This document shows, one piece after another, positions 1 to 4,913 of a stretch of 5,556 bases of DNA (positions are counted from its first letter, which is position 1; each line of letters opens with the position of its first letter). The notes below the pieces were generated by a model, which saw only the letters and a list, made by a program, of their open reading frames with translations, was not told the origin of the DNA and did no database searches. The stretch comes from Pseudomonadota bacterium (lineage in GTDB: Bacteria; Pseudomonadota; Alphaproteobacteria; Rhizobiales; Xanthobacteraceae): contig JAEZEU010000515.1 of the NCBI GenBank assembly GCA_023432885.1, forward strand, positions 1 through 5,556. Reading direction: 5' to 3'. Position numbers and translations under genes: made by a program.

Positions 1-482
1 GCAATCTCGTTGGCCCTCTGAGATCGGAGGGCGCAGGGAAAGCCGGGCGCCGACTGCGCCCGCAGCACCGTGTGCAATGGTAGTAAGCTAACGCACACGG
101 ATTAGACAGGTACAGCCGAGACATCCCGGCTTTCCCCGCGCGATGGTTTACGGCTTATACGTGATCTCCCCGGTGAGCGGCGGTTTTTGTCACCGTTGCC
201 GGGCCCGCACAGGCGGACCGGATAGACGCCACGGTCGCGGCGCCAGGACCACACGACTTCGCCGTCCGCTGCCGCGTTTTCGTCCGCACGGTTTGCACCG
301 GGCTGACGCAGCAGGCGTCCATCGCAACCCGCGCCAACGATACGTGACGATCGCGTTTCGTCCTCTCCTGAAAGGCGCGGGCTGGGACAGTTTATGCATC
401 TGATTTGCCATTCTGAAAAGCGGAATATTTTTCTCGAGCAGGCTTGACGTGATTTGCGTAAACCAGAAGTGATTTGCCCGTC
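1..482. repeat. Dispersed structured non-coding repeat, Bradyrhizobium type
   Basis: This stretch has no convincing gene. It is packed with inverted repeats (13-18/27-32, 31-47/125-141, 45-50/56-61, 68-75/93-100, 171-176/190-195) and carries TGATTTGC at 401-408, 450-457 and 470-477. From memory, the blocks around 100-145, 245-270 and 330-360 and the 401-480 end match a family of diverged repeats of about 450-500 bp scattered through Bradyrhizobium genomes and sometimes misannotated as hypothetical proteins. That recognition is recall, not a search. The right boundary is set where the motif-rich end stops and is uncertain by some tens of bases; the left boundary may lie outside the window. Short open frames exist on both strands but none has a ribosome binding site or a recognisable product. 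Its role is unknown. It could be a non-autonomous mobile remnant or a structured RNA source. Confidence 0.6.
13..141. other. Nested multi-stem secondary structure inside the repeat
   Basis: A 17-base arm at 31-47 pairs with 125-141 with a single mismatch. Inside it are a perfect 8-bp hairpin (CCGTGTGC 68-75 with GCACACGG 93-100, 17-base loop) and a 6-bp hairpin (GGGCGC 45-50 with GCGCCC 56-61, 5-base loop). The latter shares three bases with the outer stem, so the two compete. A further 6-bp hairpin (13-18 with 27-32) lies just outside. Together they can fold as a branched RNA or as a DNA cruciform. Folding was read by eye and no energy was calculated. Confidence 0.6.
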
Positions 483-527
483 GAGCCAATTTGTCGCACG
501 TCTGCCGACGATTGTTCCGGCGGACAG

Positions 528-552
528 CGAACGATTCCATCCCATCGGCGTT
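528..552 (+). promoter_or_regulatory. Weak candidate EcfG-type stress promoter
   Basis: CGAAC at 528-532 is followed after 16 bases by CGTT at 549-552. The general stress sigma factor EcfG of alphaproteobacteria recognises GGAAC, 16-17 bases, CGTT, so only the first base of the -35 element differs, though that base is usually conserved. Transcription would start near 559-560 and leave a leader of about 30 bases before the ATG at 589, which is a sensible spacing. An envelope chaperone is a plausible stress-regulon member. A 9-base match with one mismatch can occur by chance. Confidence 0.25.
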
Positions 553-575
553 ACGATACCGGGCGGCTTTATGAC

Positions 576-580
576 GGGAG
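576..580 (+). promoter_or_regulatory. Ribosome binding site deciding the start at 589
   Basis: GGGAG lies 8 bases before the ATG at 589. It makes that codon a better start than the in-frame ATG at 571, which has only a weak GGGCGG before it, or the TTG at 454, which lies inside the upstream repeat. Starting at 589 also places a standard signal peptide at the very N-terminus. Confidence 0.6.
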
Positions 581-588
581 CTGCGAAC

Positions 589-2346
589 ATGCTTCGGCGT
601 GGCAGACGTTTCGTGGCACTCTTTCTCGGGACTTGCTTGCTCGTGGCTGGAATTGACGCGTATGCCCAGCCTCGAGGGCACGGACCGCCGGGTGTCGGGG
701 CGGCTCCGATGGCGCGGCCCGCAGCTCCACCGCCCATGGCGCGCCCTGCGCCGCCGCCCGCGATAGTCCGTCCGGCGCCGATGGCTCGACCGGCAGCGCC
801 GATGGTGCGCCCGATGCCGAATTTTGCCGCACCGCGCCCGGCTGCCCCGCATGTCGCAGCGCCACGGCCCAGCTTCCGTTCAGCAGCGCCTCCGCAGCGT
901 CCGGCCATGGCTCGTCCTCAAACGCCGCATATCGCCGCACCATCACGGCCCGGCACGCCGCCAGCGGGGAGCGCGGCTTCGCGACAGCAGCAGGTTGAAA
1001 CGCGGATGGGCCAGCGCGAGCAACGCGTCCAGCAGCGGCAGCAGGCGTTGCAGGATCGGCAGCGCGCGACGCTTTCGCGACAAAGCGCGGATCGCCAGAG
1101 CCGGATCGATCGTTTGCAGCAGCGCGTGCAGGAATTGCAGACGAACAAGCCGCGAGGCTTGCGGGCGCAGCGGGCCCAGCAGGGATTGCTGCAGACACAG
1201 AATCGCCGGCTCGAGCAGGAGCAGCGCGCGCTGCGGCGTGACCAGGTCCGCCTGCAGAGACTCGGACCGCAGCCTCAGGCAGGACGATTCGACGCGGCGA
1301 TGCAAGTCGCCGCCCGCGGCCGCTTTGCCGCACAGTTCCGCGGCAGAGATGCACTGCAGGCGAACGCGGCATTTGCCGGCCGGCACCGTTGGGCGCCACG
1401 TGACGCCTGGCGGCACCGCAAGCGCGCGACATTCGTAGCCTTCCTAGGCCCGGTGTTCTGGCCTTATGCCTATTCCGACATCTTCGACTACACGTTCTGG
1501 CCCTACGCCTATGAGCCCGGCTACTGGGCATATGCCTATGACGACTTCGTCGATACGATCTTCTGGGGCGCGGACGAAGGCTATTCCAGCTATGGCGGCT
1601 ATCCCGCCGGCGGCGGGTCGGCCTCGCGCCGGCGCGGCAGGCAGAGCGAGCAAACGTTCCAGCAATTGTGCGGGAATCCGCAGCAGGGCGTGACGGCCTG
1701 GCCGATTGACGACATCGCCAAGGCAGTGAAGCCGACCGCGGAGCAGCGGGTCCTGCTCGATGAGTTGAAGGCGGCGGCAGCAAAGGCTGCCGACGCGTTC
1801 AAGCAATCCTGCAACGAGACTTATGCCCTGACGCCACCCGGCCGCCTGCGGGCAATGACCAACCGCGTTCGCGCCACGCTGGAGGCGGTAAGGATCGTGC
1901 GGCCTGCACTGGAGAAATTCTACACCTCGCTCTCCGACGAGCAGCAGGCTCGCTTCAACGAACTCCGGCCGAAGGTGGAGGGCTCGCAACGGCAGCAGGA
2001 GGAAGCGAAGGCCTCGCCGGAGGAAAGCTGCGGCGATCCGAAATCGGGCCTGACGCAATTGCCGATCGAACGGATCGAAGCCGTGGTGAAGCCGGCCGGT
2101 CAGCAAAAGGATGCGCTCGATCGCCTTAGCGCAGCAACCACCGAGGCCGTCAAGCTGTTGCAGTCGGCCTGCCCGGACAGCGTCCCTCTCACGCCGGTCG
2201 GCCGGCTGGAGGCGATGGAGAGGCGGCTCGAGGCCATGCTTGCTGCCGCCGACCGCGTGCAGCCGGCGCTGGATGAACTCTATGGCACGCTGAGCGCCGA
2301 ACAGAAGGCGCGGTTCAACACGATGGCGCGGATGGCGGAACAGTGA
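589..2346 (+). CDS. Exported Spy/CpxP-like (LTxxQ) protein with two tandem domains
   Basis: The predicted product has 585 residues. Residues 1-26 form a signal peptide (basic RRGRR, hydrophobic core, AYA before Q27), so the mature protein should be periplasmic. Residues about 41-130 are Pro/Ala-rich with repeated MARPA-like units. Residues about 133-230 are Gln/Arg/Leu-rich and look like a coiled coil. Residues 285-338 are rich in Trp and Tyr, with FWPYAY twice and WAYAY once. Two Spy/CpxP-like repeats follow, beginning at C361 and C481. Each has a second Cys 47 residues on (C408, C528), LTPxGRL (414, 534) and LSxEQxARF (448, 568), the last resembling the LTxxQ motif. Spy and CpxP are small ATP-independent periplasmic chaperones and stress sensors. 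This protein is several times longer, so holdase activity is inferred only from the C-terminal half. No partner gene is adjacent on this strand apart from a small membrane peptide gene downstream. The family call is fairly firm; the function of the N-terminal half is unknown. Confidence 0.85.
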   Translation: MLRRGRRFVALFLGTCLLVAGIDAYAQPRGHGPPGVGAAPMARPAAPPPMARPAPPPAIVRPAPMARPAAPMVRPMPNFAAPRPAAPHVAAPRPSFRSAAPPQRPAMARPQTPHIAAPSRPGTPPAGSAASRQQQVETRMGQREQRVQQRQQALQDRQRATLSRQSADRQSRIDRLQQRVQELQTNKPRGLRAQRAQQGLLQTQNRRLEQEQRALRRDQVRLQRLGPQPQAGRFDAAMQVAARGRFAAQFRGRDALQANAAFAGRHRWAPRDAWRHRKRATFVAFLGPVFWPYAYSDIFDYTFWPYAYEPGYWAYAYDDFVDTIFWGADEGYSSYGGYPAGGGSASRRRGRQSEQTFQQLCGNPQQGVTAWPIDDIAKAVKPTAEQRVLLDELKAAAAKAADAFKQSCNETYALTPPGRLRAMTNRVRATLEAVRIVRPALEKFYTSLSDEQQARFNELRPKVEGSQRQQEEAKASPEESCGDPKSGLTQLPIERIEAVVKPAGQQKDALDRLSAATTEAVKLLQSACPDSVPLTPVGRLEAMERRLEAMLAAADRVQPALDELYGTLSAEQKARFNTMARMAEQ

Positions 2347-2350
2347 GTTT

Positions 2351-2433
2351 CGCAGGATGGATTGAGCCGCAGCGAACCCGTCCTTCTTGCCGCGAGCGAG
2401 GATGGGTTTCGCTTCGCTCTTTCCCATCCTACG
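2351..2433. repeat. Palindromic repeat just after the Spy-like gene, possible transcript end
   Basis: Arms at 2351-2383 and 2400-2433 are imperfect inverted copies of one another, with a 16-base loop. The best pairing is AGGATGG (2354-2360) with CCATCCT (2424-2430), and further matches run through the GCGAA / TTCGC block. The right arm, read on the minus strand, resembles a short repeat I remember as very common in Bradyrhizobium genomes. It begins 4 bases after the stop at 2346. No U-rich run follows, so it is not a textbook intrinsic terminator, but it could stop or stabilise the transcript end. Confidence 0.6.
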
Positions 2434-2485
2434 GACTAAGATCGCTTGTGCCGACGCCGAGCGTGCAATGCTCACGGAGAACGGG

Positions 2486-2587
2486 ATGCCGGGAATCGAG
2501 AGGCAAGACATCATCGTGTTGATCTGTCTGGCCGTCGTGTTCTGCTGGACCTACGTCGTGCTGCCGCTGGTGTTTTTCCCCAGGTGA
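2486..2587 (+). CDS. Small single-pass membrane peptide, 33 residues
   Basis: A short reading frame encodes 33 residues: a polar start (MPGIERQD) followed by a nearly unbroken hydrophobic stretch (about residues 9-31, rich in Ile, Val, Leu and Phe, with one Cys and one Trp) ending in PR. It fits a single transmembrane helix with the basic residue at the far end. GGAG at 2476-2479 lies 6 bases before the ATG at 2486, which is why this start is preferred to the in-frame ATG at 2468, which lacks such a site and would give 39 residues. I recognise no family. It lies between palindromic repeats and ends 182 bases before the convergent operon. No promoter is evident. It may be co-transcribed with the Spy-like gene if transcription passes the palindrome. 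It could still be a chance frame, but helix and ribosome site together favour a real gene. Confidence 0.5.
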   Translation: MPGIERQDIIVLICLAVVFCWTYVVLPLVFFPR

Positions 2588-2599
2588 TATCGCCACTCT

Positions 2600-2679
2600 C
2601 TCATTGCGAGGAGCGATGACGACGCAGCAATCCAGTTTCCGGAGCGCGACGTGCGTTGCGTAGCTTCGCCCGCAATGAG
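2600..2679. repeat. Imperfect palindromic repeat ending in CTCATTGCG
   Basis: CTCATTGCG at 2600-2608 is exactly mirrored by CGCAATGAG at 2671-2679, and the sequence between the ends is only loosely symmetrical. Ends of this kind, with a nearby GCAATCC (2627-2633), are familiar to me from dispersed Bradyrhizobium repeats. This looks like a diverged or shortened copy. It lies 12 bases after the small membrane gene and directly beside the next palindrome. Confidence 0.5.
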
Positions 2680-2690
2680 GAGGAAAGTCA

Positions 2691-2761
2691 TTCCGGGGCG
2701 ATGCAAAGCATCGAACCCGGAAATCTCAAGGTTCCGGGTTCACGCTTCGCGTGCCCCGGAA
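2691..2761. repeat. Cloverleaf-like palindromic repeat at the 3' end of the minus-strand operon
   Basis: The outer stem is TTCCGGGG (2691-2698) with CCCCGGAA (2754-2761). The central stem is GAACCCGGAA (2713-2722) with TTCCGGGTTC (2732-2741), a perfect 10 bp. Each arm also folds on itself with a three-base loop: CGATGC/GCATCG (2699-2713) and CACGC/GCGTG (2741-2753). From memory this is a common Bradyrhizobium extragenic palindrome. It starts 7 bases beyond the stop of the isomerase gene, read leftward, so it would sit at the end of that operon's mRNA. No U-run follows, so transcript stabilisation or Rho-related termination is as likely as intrinsic termination. Confidence 0.7.
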
Positions 2762-2768
2762 CGACGAA

Positions 2769-3632
2769 TCACACCACCGTCCTGTGCCGCTCGATGCAGG
2801 TTCGCAGCACCTCATCCATCGGCCTGGTCCACCAGTCGTTGGAGAAAATCTCGATCTCGGAATAGCCGGCAAACCCCTGCGCTTCCACTGCAGCGCGCAA
2901 GCGTTTGATGTCGATGACGCCGTCGCCCATCATGCCGCGGTCGTTCAGGATATCCCTGGTCGGCACCAGCCAGTCGCAGACGTGGAAGGCGAAAATGCGG
3001 TCCTTGCCGGCGCGGGCGATCTGGGCCATCAATTCGAAATCCCACCAGATGTGGTAGACGTCGAGCGCGACGCCGAGCATGCCGGAGCGCGCGGGGTCAA
3101 TGGCGTCGCAGAGGTCGAGCGCCTGCCTCGTCGTGTTCACGCAGGCGCGGTCAGCGGCATAGGCCGGATGCAGGGGCTCGATGGCGAGCGGCATGTTGGC
3201 ACTGCGCGCGTAGTCCAGCATTTCGGCGATGCCGTCATGCACCCGTCCCCATGCCTCGGCGATGTCCTTTGACGCGCTGCTCCCCGGCCGCGAATATTGC
3301 GGCAGGCCGCCGACGACCAGCACGATGCAAGGCGCGCCGAGCGCCTTGGCTTCGTCCACGGCACGGCGGTTGTCGTCGCGCGCGGCGGCGCGATGGGCTG
3401 CATCCGAGACGAACATGCCGCCGCGACAATAGCCGGAGAGATCGAGACCCGCCTCGCGCACCGCGCGCGCGGCACGATCGAGCCCGACGCTGGCAACCTG
3501 GTCCCGCCAGGGATCGATGGCGCGGATGTTTTGACGCGCACAGGCGTCGATGATCTGCAGCAAGTCGCCCTGCTTGCGGACCGTCGCCGTGTTCAACGAC
3601 AGCCAGCGATGATCGGAAGAAAAATCGCGCAT
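2769..3632 (-). CDS. Sugar phosphate isomerase/epimerase family TIM-barrel protein
   Basis: The predicted product is a soluble cytoplasmic protein of 287 residues, a normal length for the xylose isomerase-like TIM-barrel family (AP_endonuc_2 fold). Strand-end residues expected to bind a divalent metal are visible: E152 in LAIEPLH, D191 and H194 in ALDVYHIWWD, H217 in FAFHVCDW, and E259/E261 in YSEIEIF. The GDGxID motif at 236-241, before the last helix, is also typical. Family members isomerise or epimerise keto-sugars, and some dehydrate or eliminate related substrates (IolE-like and IolI-like enzymes). The exact reaction cannot be read here. The ATG shares its A with the TGA of the upstream DUF993 gene (TGATG), and GAGG lies only 4 bases before it, so translational coupling is likely. 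A longer in-frame extension upstream would merely read the DUF993 gene in another frame. It is the last gene of the operon. Confidence 0.88.
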   Translation of the reverse strand: MRDFSSDHRWLSLNTATVRKQGDLLQIIDACARQNIRAIDPWRDQVASVGLDRAARAVREAGLDLSGYCRGGMFVSDAAHRAAARDDNRRAVDEAKALGAPCIVLVVGGLPQYSRPGSSASKDIAEAWGRVHDGIAEMLDYARSANMPLAIEPLHPAYAADRACVNTTRQALDLCDAIDPARSGMLGVALDVYHIWWDFELMAQIARAGKDRIFAFHVCDWLVPTRDILNDRGMMGDGVIDIKRLRAAVEAQGFAGYSEIEIFSNDWWTRPMDEVLRTCIERHRTVV

Positions 3633-4822
3633 CAGGCCTCGACGCCGCGCGTGGCCAAAAATGCCCTCATACGCTGCGTCGCCATTTCGGGATTGGCAAG
3701 CAGCCCGGCCTTGTCGGCGAGGCGGAACAATTCGGCAAGATGCAGCGTGGATCGCGCGCTCTCCTGCCCGCCGACCATGGTGAAGTGATCCTGGTGGCCG
3801 TTGAGCCAGGCCATGAACACGACCCCGGTCTTGTAGAAGCGCGTGGGCGCGCGGAAGATGTGGCGCGACAGCGGCACGGTCGGGCCGAGCACGTCGTGGA
3901 AGCCGGCCGTATCGCCCGCCGAAAGGCGTGACAGCGCGTAGGACGCCGCCGGCGCAATGGCATCGAAAATACCGAGCAACGCGTGGGAAAAGCCTTTCTC
4001 GTCGCCGGCGATCAGCTCGGCATAATTGAAGTCGTCGCCGGTGTACATTTTGACGGACGGAGCGAGCCGGCGGCGCATGTCGATCTCGCGCTGCTTGTCG
4101 AGCAGCGAGACCTTCACGCCATCGACCTTCGCCGCGTTGGCATTGATGATGGCGACCGCCGTGCCCATCGCCTTGTCGAGATCGCCCGTGCCCCAATACC
4201 CTGCCAGCGCAGGATCGAACATGTCGCCGAGCCAATGGATGATAACGGGCTCGCGGACCTGGCCGAGCACGCGATCGTAAACTTTTGCGTAGTCATCGGC
4301 GCTTCGGCCGATCCTGGCCAGCGCGCGCGAGGCCATCAGGATGATGCGGCCGCCTACCTTCTCGACGGCTGCGATCTGCTCCTCATAGGCGCGGATCACG
4401 TCGTCGATGGTTTTGGCGTCCTCCACCGGGAGATGATCGGTGCCGGCGCCGGAGAACACGAGCGCACTGCGCGCCTTCGCCGCGCGCACCGAGCGCTGGA
4501 TCAGCTCCAGCGAGGTGTTCCAGTCGAGGCCCATGCCGCGCTGCGCGGTGTCCATGGCCTCGGCGACGCCAAGGCCGAGATCCCAGACATGCTCGCGAAA
4601 GGCAATGGTGCGGTCCCAGTCGATCGCCGCGGTCAGCCAGGGATCGTTGTCGGCGAGCGGATCGGCAACAACATGCGCGGCGGAGAAGGCGACGCGGTTG
4701 AGCGTGCCCTCGAGCCTCGCCGGAAACGTGCGCGAAGCCGCGAGGCGGTAGCTCTCGATTCCGCGATCCGCCGTCGGCAGTTTCAACTGATACGAAGACA
4801 TCGGCAGGACGGGCTTGTTCAT
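3632..4822 (-). CDS. DUF993 protein, dihydrodipicolinate synthase/aldolase superfamily
   Basis: The predicted product has 396 residues and resembles DUF993 proteins, which databases often name dihydrodipicolinate synthase family protein. This class is about 100 residues longer than DapA itself. Visible landmarks are SGAGTDHL (124-131), IIHWLGDMFDPALAGYWGTGD (194-214), GVKVS (235-239) with K237 in the place expected for the Schiff-base lysine, and YTGDDFNYAEL (260-270), which recalls the GDD segment of DapA-type enzymes. Such enzymes perform aldol or retro-aldol steps, or dehydrations, through a lysine imine. By analogy this one probably cleaves or rearranges a keto-sugar or keto-acid, but I know of no established substrate for DUF993. 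The start is well supported by GAGGAGG seven bases before the ATG. It lies 90 bases after the oxidoreductase gene and overlaps the isomerase gene by one base. It is probably not a lysine-biosynthesis gene, given these neighbours. Confidence 0.85.
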   Translation of the reverse strand: MNKPVLPMSSYQLKLPTADRGIESYRLAASRTFPARLEGTLNRVAFSAAHVVADPLADNDPWLTAAIDWDRTIAFREHVWDLGLGVAEAMDTAQRGMGLDWNTSLELIQRSVRAAKARSALVFSGAGTDHLPVEDAKTIDDVIRAYEEQIAAVEKVGGRIILMASRALARIGRSADDYAKVYDRVLGQVREPVIIHWLGDMFDPALAGYWGTGDLDKAMGTAVAIINANAAKVDGVKVSLLDKQREIDMRRRLAPSVKMYTGDDFNYAELIAGDEKGFSHALLGIFDAIAPAASYALSRLSAGDTAGFHDVLGPTVPLSRHIFRAPTRFYKTGVVFMAWLNGHQDHFTMVGGQESARSTLHLAELFRLADKAGLLANPEMATQRMRAFLATRGVEA

Positions 4823-4829
4823 GACAAAA

Positions 4830-4836
4830 CCTCCTC
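4830..4836 (-). promoter_or_regulatory. Strong ribosome binding site of the DUF993 gene
   Basis: Read on the minus strand this is GAGGAGG, a near-complete anti-16S match, 7 bases before the ATG at 4822. It fixes the start and suggests efficient translation of this gene even though a palindromic repeat separates it from the gene upstream. Confidence 0.8.
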
Positions 4837-4843
4837 ATTGTTC

Positions 4844-4913
4844 GAGCATGAGCCGGTCGGAAAACCCGTGCCCACTTTGCGCCAACGCGGCCCTACGGGT
4901 GCGGATCATGCTC
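4844..4913. repeat. Inverted-repeat element inside the operon, touching a stop codon
   Basis: GAGCATGA at 4844-4851 is mirrored exactly by TCATGCTC at 4906-4913. Inside, ACCCGT (4864-4869) pairs with ACGGGT (4895-4900). From memory, elements beginning GAGCATGATCCG are widespread in Bradyrhizobium and related rhizobia. It fills nearly all of the 90-base gap between the oxidoreductase and DUF993 genes. Its last base is the first base of the plus-strand triplet CTA (4913-4915), the TAG stop of the oxidoreductase read on the minus strand. In the mRNA it would form a hairpin between two cistrons, a position that can affect processing or relative expression. Confidence 0.6.

Noticed and set aside
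143..403. Plus-strand open frame of 86 codons in the upstream repeat
   Set aside because: It lies wholly within the structured repeat, is Arg-rich and has no ribosome site. Similar frames in copies of this repeat are likely over-annotation.
454..588. Longer start (TTG at 454) for the Spy-like gene
   Set aside because: It begins inside the repeat, lacks a ribosome site and would bury the signal peptide 45 residues from the N-terminus.
589..672. Lipoprotein or Tat signal in the Spy-like protein
   Set aside because: C16 follows LGT, which is not a proper lipobox and lies within the hydrophobic core. RRGRRFV lacks the RRxFLK pattern. AYA before Q27 fits ordinary signal peptidase I.
102..908. 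Minus-strand open frame of 268 codons overlapping the repeat and the start of the Spy-like gene
   Set aside because: It is Gly/Ala/Arg-rich low complexity produced by the antisense of the Pro/Ala repeats in GC-rich DNA, has no ribosome site or domain, and runs into the non-coding repeat.
569..1783. Minus-strand open frame of 404 codons
   Set aside because: It is antisense to the well-supported Spy-like gene, Arg/Ala/Ser-rich, with no recognisable motif; an expected artefact of high GC.
1444..2514. Minus-strand open frame of 356 codons
   Set aside because: It mirrors the duplicated chaperone domains on the opposite strand and shows no signal, motif or ribosome site of its own.
2751..3272. 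Plus-strand open frame of 173 codons
   Set aside because: It is antisense to the isomerase gene and begins in the palindromic repeat, with no family resemblance.
3633..4235. N-terminal extension of the isomerase to a 488-residue protein
   Set aside because: The added part is the DUF993 gene read in the wrong frame. The ATG at 3632 overlapping the DUF993 stop gives a complete 287-residue barrel.
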